The notes under the pieces are model-generated. The model was not told the origin of the DNA. It saw only the letters and a list, made by a program, of their open reading frames with translations, and made no database searches. This document shows, piece by piece, positions 1 to 7,003 of a stretch of DNA of 7,337 nucleotides. Positions within the stretch are counted from its first letter, which is position 1. Each line of letters opens with the position of its first letter. A program made the translations under genes and the position numbers. Origin of the DNA: Candidatus Thiodictyon intracellulare (GTDB taxonomy: Bacteria > Pseudomonadota > Gammaproteobacteria > Chromatiales > Chromatiaceae); assembly GCA_016292295.1 (NCBI GenBank), contig JADNEJ010000135.1, forward strand, positions 1 to 7,337. The letters are read 5' to 3'.

Positions 1-280
1 ACCTCCTGACGGTGATCGCGATGGTCATGGCCGCCGTTTACGACGCCCGCGGCGCTCCGCCCCCCGCCGGGGCGTTGCGTGCACGGCATGCGCCGATGCT
101 GGGCGTCTGCGGACGCCGCCTGGCTTGCAGAGGCCGCTTCGGTTCGGTCGCGCCGGCTAAGACAGGCGCGGGGAGCCGTGCCAGGGCCAGCGGATGGGCC
201 TCGCGCTCTGCGCACAGACCGGGCCCCGGCCGATCCGTCAGTCAGGGCACTGCCGCGTCGCCTAGCTGATCCAGCCGGGA
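1..280. other. Upstream region, no convincing gene; possible 3' tail of an off-window gene
   Basis: No complete gene is evident here. One + frame is open from the left edge (position 3) to a stop at 267-269. Its first 25 or so codons have mostly G or C in third position and encode a hydrophobic run (LLTVIAMVMAAVYDARG), as the last membrane segment of a protein might. After about position 80 the frame becomes Arg/Ala/Gly-rich and loses any protein-like character. It may therefore be the tail of an upstream gene, or chance openness in GC-rich DNA. I see no tRNA-like fold and no clear terminator. Confidence 0.25.
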
Positions 281-292
281 ACTTCTGTATCA

Positions 293-321
293 TTGTCATT
301 TTTTATGCGTCTTCGCATACT
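293..321 (+). promoter_or_regulatory. Putative sigma-70-type promoter of the efflux operon
   Basis: TTGTCA at 293-298 (5 of 6 to the -35 consensus) is separated by 17 bases from CATACT at 316-321 (4 of 6 to the -10 consensus). It lies in the only AT-rich island of the left flank (about 281-321). Transcription would start near 328, leaving a leader of about 55 bases before the adaptor start codon. A small inverted repeat (ATGCG, 4-base loop, CGCAT; 305-318) sits in the spacer and overlaps the -10 element, where a repressor could bind. Function is inferred from position and match only. Confidence 0.5.
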
Positions 322-372
322 TCGCGCCTGTGCGGTGCGGCCCGTCCGCCTCTGCCAACTCACCCTCCCGAC

Positions 373-377
373 AAGGA
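373..377 (+). promoter_or_regulatory. Ribosome binding site of the adaptor gene
   Basis: AAGGA is followed by a 6-base C-rich spacer and ATG at 384. This decides the start: a GTG in the same frame at 330 would add 18 residues (Arg/Ser/Pro-rich) ahead of the basic MFRR and hydrophobic run that makes a normal membrane anchor, and it has no comparable site in front of it. Confidence 0.65.
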
Positions 378-383
378 CCCCCC

Positions 384-1496
384 ATGTTCCGACGCTTCCT
401 CCTGCTACTTCTGATCCTGGCCGCCGTGATCGGGGCCCTGGCGTACGTCAAATTCCGCCAGATCCAGGCCCAGATCGCCATGTTTTCAAAACCCATGCCG
501 GCCCCTGTGGTTGCGGTGGCGCCGGTGCGCGAGACCAGCTGGGAGCCGACCCTGGACGCGGTGGGCTCGGTCCAGGCGGTCCAAGGGATGGAGGTCAGCA
601 ACCAGGTGGCCGGGCAGGTCCAGGAGATCCGCTTCGACTCCGGGGCCCGCGTCCGCCAGGGTGACATCCTGCTGCGCCTGGATGACGACGTGAACCAGGC
701 GGACCTGGAGGGGCTCAAGGCGGCGGAGCGGCTCGCCGCCCTCAAGCTCGGACGCAACAGCTCGCTGCTGAAGGGCAAGGTGGTCTCCCAGGGCGATGTC
801 GACGAAACCACTGCCCAGATGGACCAGACCCGTGCCCTGGTCAAGGCCAAGCAGGCGACCATCGACAAGAAGGTGATCCGCGCACCCTTTGACGGACTGC
901 TCGGCATCCGCAAAGTCGACCTGGGCCAGTTCCTCAAGGAGGGCACCCCCATCGTGCTGTTGCAGGCATTGGACCCGCTCTATGTGGACTATTCACTGCC
1001 GGAGCGCGAGATCGGCCGCATCCAGGTCGGCCAGCCGGTCCGGGTGCGGGTGGCCGCTTACCCGGACCAGGCCTTCCAGGGCAGCATCGCCGCCATCACC
1101 CCCGGGGTGGACAGGGGCACTCGCAGTGTGCAGGTGCGCGCCCGCTTCGCCAACCTGAAACTGGAACTGCGCCCGGGCATGTTCGCCCGGGTCGAGACGC
1201 TGCTGCCGGTGCAGAGCCGGGTGCTGACCCTGCCGCGGGAGGCAATCACCTTCAACACCTACGGCGACTCGGTGTTTCTGGTCGAGCAGCAGGACGGCAA
1301 GCCCAAGGCGCAGCGGCGCCAGATCGAGACCGGCCAGGTGCGCGGCGATGAGGTGACGGTGACGAACGGGCTCAAGGCCGGGGATCTCGTGGTCTCCGCC
1401 GGACAGGTGAAGCTCACCAACGGCCAGGAGGTCCAGATCAAGGCTGCCGCGGGGACAACCCCGGCGACCACCTCGGCCGGAACCAAGCCGCAATGA
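384..1496 (+). CDS. RND efflux periplasmic adaptor subunit (membrane fusion protein), MexH-like
   Basis: This 370-residue protein is the adaptor that links an inner-membrane RND pump to an outer-membrane channel across the periplasm. Residues 1-24 are a basic MFRR followed by a Leu/Ala-rich membrane segment. There is no cysteine anywhere, so it is not a lipoprotein and is probably held by an uncleaved N-terminal anchor. The domain order is that of the HlyD/AcrA family: first lipoyl half around 68-100 (VAGQVQEIRFDSGARVRQGD), a short alpha-helical hairpin at about 101-160, second lipoyl half at 161-195 (IRAPFDGLLGIRKVDLGQF), a beta-barrel at about 198-275 (TPGVDRGTRSVQVRARF), and a membrane-proximal domain to about 352. 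The tail is low-complexity Ala/Thr. Its stop overlaps the start of the pump gene by ATGA, so the two are translationally coupled. The closest family I recognise is the MexH/VexE-type adaptor; the exact substrate cannot be read from sequence. Confidence 0.93.
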   Translation: MFRRFLLLLLILAAVIGALAYVKFRQIQAQIAMFSKPMPAPVVAVAPVRETSWEPTLDAVGSVQAVQGMEVSNQVAGQVQEIRFDSGARVRQGDILLRLDDDVNQADLEGLKAAERLAALKLGRNSSLLKGKVVSQGDVDETTAQMDQTRALVKAKQATIDKKVIRAPFDGLLGIRKVDLGQFLKEGTPIVLLQALDPLYVDYSLPEREIGRIQVGQPVRVRVAAYPDQAFQGSIAAITPGVDRGTRSVQVRARFANLKLELRPGMFARVETLLPVQSRVLTLPREAITFNTYGDSVFLVEQQDGKPKAQRRQIETGQVRGDEVTVTNGLKAGDLVVSAGQVKLTNGQEVQIKAAAGTTPATTSAGTKPQ

Positions 1497-4400
1497 AGTT
1501 CACCGACATCTTCGTCCATCGGCCGGTGCTCGCGAGCGTCGTGAGCCTGCTGATCTTCATCCTGGGGGTGCGCGCCTTCATCGATCTGGAGATTCGCCAG
1601 TACCCCAAGACCCAGAACACCGTGGTGACCATCACCACCGCCTATCCCGGTGCCAGCAGCGATCTCGTCAAGGGCTTCATCACGACCCCCCTGCAACAGG
1701 CCATCGCGGAGGCCGACGGCGTCGACTTCCTGTCCGCCACCAGCACCGCCGGGGCCTCGGTCATCGAGGCCAATATGCGCCTCAATTATGACCCCAAGGC
1801 GGCGATCGCCGAGATCCAGGCCAAGGTGGCGAGCCGCATCAACGTCCTGCCGGAGACCTCTCAGAACCCGGTCATCGACTCCACCACTGGCAACTCCACC
1901 GCGCTCATGTATCTGGCCCTCTACAGCCAGGAGATGGACCTGCCCCAGATCACGGACTATGCGCTGCGGGTGATCCAGCCCCAATTGCAGGCCCTACAAG
2001 GGGTGGCCAAGGCGCAGTTGCTCGGCAACAAGGCCTTCGCTATGCGCATCTGGCTCGACCCGGCGCGGATGGCCGCGCTGAAGGTGACCGGAGACGACGT
2101 GACCCGGGTCCTGCGCGCCAACAGCTATCTCTCGGGGGTCGGCAAGCTCAAGGGCGACCTGGTGCAGATCGATCTGTCCGCCACCACGGACGTGAGTCGG
2201 ACCGAGGACTTCCGCCGCCTAGTGATCCGCTCCGAGGCCGACACCCTGGTGCGCCTGGACGACATCGCCCGGGTCGAACTGGGCACCGCGGACTACGACT
2301 CCACCACCCTCTACAAGGGCAACCCGGCCATCTTCATCGCGGTCGATCAGACCCCCGGCGCCAACCCGCTGGACGTGGCCAAGCGGGTACGTGAACTGCT
2401 GCCCAAACTGCAAGCGGGCTTCCCCCAGGGGCTCAAAGTTTTCGTCCCCTATGACGCCAGCGAGTTCATCGAGGCATCGATCCGGGAGGTCCTCAAGACC
2501 CTGACCGAGGCAGTGCTCGTGGTGCTGCTGGTAATCTTCTTGTCCTTGGGCTCACTGCGCGCCGCCCTAGTGCCCGCGGTGGGGGTGCCGCTGTCCATCG
2601 TCGGGGTCGGGTTCCTGATGCTGCTGATGGGCTTCTCCATCAACCTGCTTACCCTACTCGCCATGGTGCTCGCCATTGGCCTGGTGGTCGACGACGCCAT
2701 CGTGGTGGTGGAGAACGTCCACCGTCACCTGGAGATGGGCAAGTCCAACGTCCGGGCGGCCGTGGACGCGGCGCGTGAACTGGCCCTGCCCATCATCGCC
2801 ATGACCACCACCCTGGTCGCCGTCTACGCCCCCATCGGCTTCATGGGCGGGCTGGTCGGCACCCTATTCACTGAGTTCGCCTTCACGCTGGCCGGGGCCG
2901 TACTGGTCTCCGGCGTGGTGGCACTCACCCTCTCGCCCATGCTCAGCGCACTGGTGCTGCGCCCCGGGGGCGAGCAAACCCGCTTTGAATTGCGTGTTGA
3001 GCACGTCTTCGAGTCCCTGGCCCGGGGCTACCGCGCCATGCTCCATGGTTGGCTGCGGTTCCCCTCGCTGACGCTGCTGGTCGCCCTGGTGGTCATCGGG
3101 ACCATCTACGCGATGTACAGTATGACCAAAAAAGAACTGGCCCCGACCGAGGACCAGAGCATCCTGTTTTTCATGGGCACCGCGCCCCAGACCGCGACCA
3201 TCGACTACGACGTGCGCTACATCAAAGAGATGTTCCCCATCTTCGAGTCCATCCCGGAATACACTGACTCATTCCTGGTGGCCGGTTTCAGCGGCGACCA
3301 GTCTAGCACCTTCGGCGGTTTCAAGATCGCTCCGGTCACCGAGCGCAGCCGTGGCCAGGACGCCATCCTGCCGGAGTTGCAGGGGAAACTCGCCCAGATC
3401 ACCGGCCTCAATACCGTGGTCTTTCCGCTCCCCAGCCTGCCGACCCCGGGCAACGGCATCCCGGTGGACTTCGTCATCGTCTCGGACCGCGACTATAGGG
3501 AACTGGACGGCCTGGCAGACAAGATCCTGGGCGCCGCCATGGCCAGCGGCAAGTTCATGTTCCTGTCCAAGGACGTGAAGCTGGAACGCCCGCGCACCGT
3601 CCTTGAGGTGGACCGGGATCTGGCCGGTGCCATGGGTATCAGCATGGCCGAGCTGGGCGCGAGCCTCGCCGGCATGTTGAATGAGGACTATGTGAACTGG
3701 TTCAGCCTGGAGGAGCGCAGCTACAAGGTCATCCCCCAGGTGGAACAGCGCTTCCGCAACGCCGCGGCCGACCTGAAGGACTACTACATCCGCAACAGCG
3801 CCGGCGAACAGGTCCCATTGAGTACCCTGGTGAAGATTCGCAACGAGGTAGAACCATCCAAGCGTACCCAATTCCAGCAGTTGAACTCGGTCACACTCTC
3901 AGGGGTCCAGATGCCCGGGGTGCCCCTGGGCGAGGCCATCTCCTATCTGGAGGAACAGGCTAAGGCCATCTTCCCCCAGGGTGTACACTTTGATTTCAAA
4001 GGTGAATCGCGCCAGTTCAAGAGCGAGGGCACGGCGCTCGAGGTCACCTTCCTCCTCTCGATCCTGATCATCTACCTGGTGCTGGCGGCCCAATTCGAGT
4101 CCTGGCGGGACCCCTTCGTCATCTTGATGTCTGTCCCGCTGTCCATCGCCGGGGCCATGGCCTTCCTGTTCTTAGGTCTAGCTAGCATCAACATCTACAC
4201 GCAGGTGGGTCTCATCACCCTAATTGGCCTGGTGACCAAGAACGGCATCCTGATCGTGGAGTTCTCCAACCAATTGCAAGCGCGCGATGGCCTGGACAAA
4301 CGTGAGGCGGTCGAGCTCGCCTCCACTATTCGCCTGCGCCCCATCCTCATGACCACGGTCTCCATGCTGGTCGCCATGGTGCCGCTACTCATCGCTAGCG

Positions 4401-4576
4401 GCCCCGGCGCCGTCAGCCGCTTCGACATCGGACTGGTCATCGTCACCGGCCTAGGGATCGGCACCCTCTTCACCTTGTTTGTGGTGCCGGCCTTCTATAT
4501 GCTGCTCTCCCCTGCTGTGCACCGCGGGCATGGGATACCCACCGAGCTGTCGCCGGCAGACGAAGCGGGCCCCTAA
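1493..4576 (+). CDS. RND multidrug efflux permease, HAE-1 type, MexI-like
   Basis: This is a 1027-residue inner-membrane pump that would form a trimer and export hydrophobic or amphiphilic compounds in exchange for protons. The layout is full-length AcrB-like: TM1 at about 10-30, first periplasmic porter loop, TM2-TM6 from about 339 to 490, TM7 near 522-545, second porter loop, and TM8-TM12 from about 849 to the end. The proton-relay residues are all present: D400 and D401 in GLVVDDAIVVVEN (AcrB D407/D408), K916 in LVTKNGILIVEF (AcrB K940), and R947 and T954 in RLRPILMTT (AcrB R971/T978). The second Asp rules out a heavy-metal (CusA-type) pump. It starts inside the adaptor stop codon (ATGA) with only a weak ribosome site, indicating coupled translation. 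No frameshift occurs in about 3.1 kb. The start MKFTDIFVHRPVLASVVSLL and the MexH-like adaptor point to the MexI/VexF branch. No outer-membrane channel gene follows. Confidence 0.95.
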   Translation: MKFTDIFVHRPVLASVVSLLIFILGVRAFIDLEIRQYPKTQNTVVTITTAYPGASSDLVKGFITTPLQQAIAEADGVDFLSATSTAGASVIEANMRLNYDPKAAIAEIQAKVASRINVLPETSQNPVIDSTTGNSTALMYLALYSQEMDLPQITDYALRVIQPQLQALQGVAKAQLLGNKAFAMRIWLDPARMAALKVTGDDVTRVLRANSYLSGVGKLKGDLVQIDLSATTDVSRTEDFRRLVIRSEADTLVRLDDIARVELGTADYDSTTLYKGNPAIFIAVDQTPGANPLDVAKRVRELLPKLQAGFPQGLKVFVPYDASEFIEASIREVLKTLTEAVLVVLLVIFLSLGSLRAALVPAVGVPLSIVGVGFLMLLMGFSINLLTLLAMVLAIGLVVDDAIVVVENVHRHLEMGKSNVRAAVDAARELALPIIAMTTTLVAVYAPIGFMGGLVGTLFTEFAFTLAGAVLVSGVVALTLSPMLSALVLRPGGEQTRFELRVEHVFESLARGYRAMLHGWLRFPSLTLLVALVVIGTIYAMYSMTKKELAPTEDQSILFFMGTAPQTATIDYDVRYIKEMFPIFESIPEYTDSFLVAGFSGDQSSTFGGFKIAPVTERSRGQDAILPELQGKLAQITGLNTVVFPLPSLPTPGNGIPVDFVIVSDRDYRELDGLADKILGAAMASGKFMFLSKDVKLERPRTVLEVDRDLAGAMGISMAELGASLAGMLNEDYVNWFSLEERSYKVIPQVEQRFRNAAADLKDYYIRNSAGEQVPLSTLVKIRNEVEPSKRTQFQQLNSVTLSGVQMPGVPLGEAISYLEEQAKAIFPQGVHFDFKGESRQFKSEGTALEVTFLLSILIIYLVLAAQFESWRDPFVILMSVPLSIAGAMAFLFLGLASINIYTQVGLITLIGLVTKNGILIVEFSNQLQARDGLDKREAVELASTIRLRPILMTTVSMLVAMVPLLIASGPGAVSRFDIGLVIVTGLGIGTLFTLFVVPAFYMLLSPAVHRGHGIPTELSPADEAGP

Positions 4577-4717
4577 CCCTTCGCAGTCCCGCACTCGTGG
4601 CAACGCTCGGGAGACCGGGCAAGTATTTGCTGCGACCTATCCGAGCCCGGAAGAGGCGCAACGCAATCCGGGGCGGCCTCGCAGCTACGCGAAAAATCCG
4701 CGGGTTGCCGCGGTGAC

Positions 4718-4773
4718 CTGGAGTTCAAGGCTTCAGCCTTGGAGGGTGCCAAGGCTGAAGCCTTGGACTCCAG
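4718..4773. repeat. Long nested inverted repeat (REP-like palindrome)
   Basis: Two 25-base arms (4718-4742 and 4749-4773) are reverse complements of each other except for one base and are separated by the 6-base loop AGGGTG. Each arm contains its own near-palindrome (CCAAGGCTGAAGCCTTGG in the right arm: 8-base halves around a 2-base centre), so the element can fold as one long hairpin or as two small ones. Pairing stops sharply at both ends. No T run follows on either strand, which argues against a simple intrinsic terminator, although it could still block transcription between the convergent genes. The form fits a dispersed intergenic palindrome; whether it is multicopy cannot be seen here. 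Confidence 0.85.
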
Positions 4774-4781
4774 TTGGAGGG

Positions 4782-4886
4782 AACGCTGTCCGCGAGTGCG
4801 GCTTAACTTTCGACAAGAGCGCCGATGGCAAGCTGCTATTTTCTTATGACCTGGTGCACGTGGAGTTCATGCTGAAGGCGGCCTGA
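4782..4886 (+). pseudogene. Possible 3' remnant of an unrecognised gene
   Basis: Directly after the palindrome, one + frame reads as a protein-like tail (LTFDKSADGKLLFSYDLVHV, then EFMLKAA) and ends with TGA at 4884-4886. Codon choice is mostly G/C-ending, and the mix of charged, aromatic and hydrophobic residues differs from the Arg/Pro-rich noise of neighbouring chance frames. Upstream the frame dissolves into the inverted repeat, so any gene it belonged to has lost its 5' part. I do not recognise the family. It could still be a chance reading. Confidence 0.3.
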
Positions 4887-5286
4887 TGCCCAGTTCCGGC
4901 TGAGGTCGCCGACTGCGCCCCGCCCTCATTTCAGCGGCATACGGAAACGAAGTCGCCAGGGGGTACTACCAAGCGGCGGGCACGGACCGGCAAGATGATG
5001 CGCAACGCCTTGCTGGTTCAGCGCCTCGGTTTGATCGTCGCAACGGGGTAGCATGACTGCAGGCAACGCAACATCGACCGGGCCGCTCCGGCGGCGGGCC
5101 GCGGCGCCAGCGATCGACCCAGCGCGGACGCGCGTCGCCGCCGACCAACCCAGGAGCCCAGCGCCGAGCAGCCAGGCAACCGACGGCAGGAGTACGGCCG
5201 GGCCGTTGGCGACCAGATAATCCATGTAGAAGCCGGTATCCGATTCGAATTCGCGCAGGGTGAAGCTCAGACTGAGATCGAGTACG

Positions 5287-5300
5287 CCGTCGGCCGTCGG
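5287..5300. repeat. 7-bp tandem duplication causing a frameshift
   Basis: CCGTCGG occurs twice head to tail. On the - strand, dropping one copy joins ...VSADG directly to VLDLSLSFTLREFESDTG, linking the DLGAWSGC segment to the PEP-CTERM-like tail in one frame. With both copies the tail is out of frame. Confidence 0.8.
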
Positions 5301-5816
5301 CGGAGACGCAACCGGACCAAGCGCCGAGATCGATCAGTCGATCGTTGAAGAACCAGAGGGCCGCGGCCAGGTCGGTGAAGCTCTGCTGGAATAGCATGGC
5401 CCCCTCCGCGACGATGGCGAAGTCGAAGACCCTGAGCACAGTCGCGAGACCCACTGGGTCGAGCAACCCGATCAGCAAGTGCTGGGACGGATTGAGGAAT
5501 CGGCTGGTGTCGAAGCTCAAGCTGCTTTCCCCTTGGTCGGTCTTCGCGAGGCTGCCCGGGGTACCGGTGGCGTAGGACCCGCCCAGGACCCCATAGGCGA
5601 GGATGTCCGACGCGGCGGATAGGGCGGTCGCGACCTTGTGATTGGCGATCAGGCGCCCGGAAACCGCGGTGGGCGTGCCGATCGCGTAAGCGACTGCCTG
5701 GCTCCCAATGGCATCCACCGGACTCGCGAGGGGCCTGCCCACAGAACTGGCGGCCACGTCCTTGACCTGGCCCTGCACCGGAACCGCGGCGGTGCCGGCG
5801 ATGCGCAGCGCCAGGC

Positions 5817-5848
5817 CGCTGTCCTGTGCCGACGCTGTCCTGTGCCGA
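5817..5848. repeat. 16-bp tandem duplication causing a frameshift
   Basis: CGCTGTCCTGTGCCGA is present twice, exactly, with no spacer. On the - strand, removing one copy turns SSAQDS plus an out-of-frame run into the continuous reading SSAQDSGLALRIAGTAA. Since 16 leaves remainder 1 on division by 3, the duplication shifts the frame. Confidence 0.85.
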
Positions 5849-5927
5849 ACTGGCCGATGCGCCGACGGTTCCGCCGCTCTCGCTACCCTGCGCGGTGGCC
5901 GAGCCGGCCCTGCCGCCGTGGCCGGTG

Positions 5928-5932
5928 CCCCC
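5928..5932. repeat. C5 homopolymer at a frame break
   Basis: On the - strand this is G5 within CAGGGGGCACC. The repeat-protein reading passes from SVTAQ in one frame to GTGHGGRAGSATAQGS in the next; one additional G here would join them. The exact break could lie a few codons to either side. Confidence 0.5.
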
Positions 5933-6314
5933 TGAGCGGTCACGGAGACGGCGCCCGGCGCGGCGCCGGTCGCGCTCGCCACCGCGTTACCACCTGCCGG
6001 ACCGGCGGCGGTGCGGTCGTTGCTGTAGCCGCCGTCCCCACTCAATGCGGAGGCGGACACGGTGACGGGCCCGGACCTCTGACCCGAGGCCTGGACGGTG
6101 GCGTCACCACCGACTCCACCGCTGCCCGTGGTGCCGGCCGCGGCGAGGGCACTGCCCCCGTCTCCCCCGGTGGCGCTGGAATAGGCCTCGACCGACGCGA
6201 CACCCCCGCCGGTGGCGGTTGCCGTCGAATCCGCGGACCCGCCGCTACTCGTGCCGCCGGATGCGTCGCCGCCCCGCCCGCCGCTGGCCGCATCGTTCGC
6301 CAGGACCTGGCTGT

Positions 6315-6321
6315 CCCCCCC
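6315..6321. repeat. C7 homopolymer at a frame break
   Basis: On the - strand this is G7. Before it the reading is ANSRAAASAAGG, after it in the adjacent frame DSQVLANDAASGGRGGDASG. Eight Gs would make both one continuous frame. It is the longest G/C run in the decayed gene. Confidence 0.65.
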
Positions 6322-6932
6322 GCGGCACTGGCCGCGGCACGGCTGTTCGCGGCCCCGCCCGCCCCGCCGCGACTGGCGCCCCCGGTACCGTAGGAGACCT
6401 GGCCGCCGACGCCGCCCGTCGCGAACCCGTAGCCAGCGGCAGTATGGGCATCGCCGGTGGTGTGCACCGTGGTCGTGTCGGTCGCGGCACCGCCGCCCAC
6501 TCCGTCGAAGCCGGTGCCGCCAGCGCCGCCCAGGGCGCCGTCCGACCAGCCCCCGGTGCCGGCCTGGACGCTGCCAGCGTCGTTGGTAGCGCCGGCACTC
6601 GCCGTGGCCGCCCCGCTGGCGGATGCGGCACCGGTGGCCGCGGTACGGTCGCCGCCCATGCTGTCCCGCGCGGCCGAGACCAGGGTCAGAAATTGGACAC
6701 TGGTGCTCAGATCAAGGCTGCTCGCTGCCGTACCGGCGGCCCCGCCGGCCCCGTCCGCGACGCCTCCGCTGGCCCCGCCGAAGATGAATTGGTTGAGCGA
6801 GAGTCTACCGCTGGTCGAGCCGGTCACCGCGTCGGTCAGGCTGACCGAGGCACCGCTGCCGGCCGCCTCGATCCCTGGCGGCGCGGCCGTGGCGGCGACG
6901 CCACAGCCGGCTCATCGGCGCCGCCGAGGGTG

Positions 6933-6950
6933 TCCGCCGCATCCGCCGCA
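6933..6950. repeat. 9-bp direct repeat, two copies plus a partial third
   Basis: TCCGCCGCA is repeated in tandem, followed by TCCGC. On the - strand it encodes Ala-Asp-Ala repeats (VADAADAADTLGG) in the same frame as the transposase fragment upstream. The unit is a multiple of three and does not shift the frame. It probably belongs to the variable acidic linker of the IS66-type protein. Confidence 0.6.
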
Positions 6951-7003
6951 TCCGCTACGTTCCCTAACACTGCGGGAACATCGGCCTCGCCAACGGGTGC
7001 TTC

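Larger units (their letters stand above)
4577..4925. other. Intergenic region after the efflux operon
   Basis: This stretch lies between the pump stop codon and the far end of the convergent decayed gene. It holds the nested inverted repeat at 4718-4773 and a possible gene remnant at 4782-4886, listed separately. A run of open + frame crosses it from inside the pump gene, but the part over 4577-4780 has no protein-like composition. I see no hairpin followed by a T run, so no ordinary intrinsic terminator for the operon. Confidence 0.5.
4926..6911 (-). pseudogene. Decayed Gly/Ala-rich secreted repeat protein with PEP-CTERM-like C-terminal anchor
   Basis: Read on the - strand, one protein can be followed through five segments in changing frames: 6911 to about 6322 (SVSLTDAVTGSTSGRLSLNQ, then Gly/Ala/Thr repeats), 6315 to about 5933 (GGDASGGTSSGGSADSTATA), 5927 to 5849 (SATAQGSESGGTVGASASSA), about 5832 to 5301 (NPSQHLLIGLLDPVG, FTDLAAALWFFNDRLIDLGA), and 5286 to 4926. 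The last holds LREFESDTGFYMDYLVANGP and then LLPSVAWLLGAGLLGW (5192-5145) followed by Arg-containing TRVRAG. That resembles a PEP-CTERM sorting signal: short Pro motif, hydrophobic helix, basic end, recognised by exosortase. Such proteins are exported and often tied to exopolysaccharide or biofilm. After the signal the frame runs on about 65 residues to 4926, so the natural stop is probably lost. No signal peptide is seen; the 5' end appears replaced by the IS66 fragment. The five frames show it is not translated as one protein. Confidence 0.72.

Noticed and set aside
296..952. Long - strand open frame (218 codons)
   Set aside because: It lies antisense over the adaptor gene, is Ser/Arg/Trp-rich, and is a shadow of a GC-rich coding strand.
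1259..1984. Long - strand open frame (241 codons) across the adaptor-pump junction
   Set aside because: Asp/Gly/His-rich shadow of two clearly recognised genes on the opposite strand.
3269..3871. - strand open frame of 200 codons inside the pump gene
   Set aside because: Shadow of the second porter loop; no family features.
4718..4773. Intrinsic terminator for the efflux operon
   Set aside because: The hairpin is strong but no T run follows on either strand and the stem is much longer than typical; listed as a repeat instead.
4887..5052. + strand continuation after the TGA at 4884 (basic stretch TTKRRARTGKMMRNALLVQR)
   Set aside because: It is interesting-looking but has no start, no recognisable family, and is antisense to the run-on tail of the decayed gene.
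5321..5345. Small palindrome GATCGA/TCGATC as an operator
   Set aside because: It lies inside the decayed coding region and is short enough to be chance.
5638..6393. + strand open frame of 251 codons, and others to 7146
   Set aside because: Arg/Pro/Gly-rich antisense reading of the decayed Gly/Ala-rich gene; the - strand explains the composition and the PEP-CTERM-like tail.
6042..6827. PE_PGRS-like or autotransporter Gly-rich protein
   Set aside because: The downstream segments lead to a PEP-CTERM-like tail, not a beta-barrel, and there is no PE domain.
6933..6957. CRISPR-like or iteron array
   Set aside because: Only two and a half 9-bp units without spacers; in-frame coding repeat of a linker.
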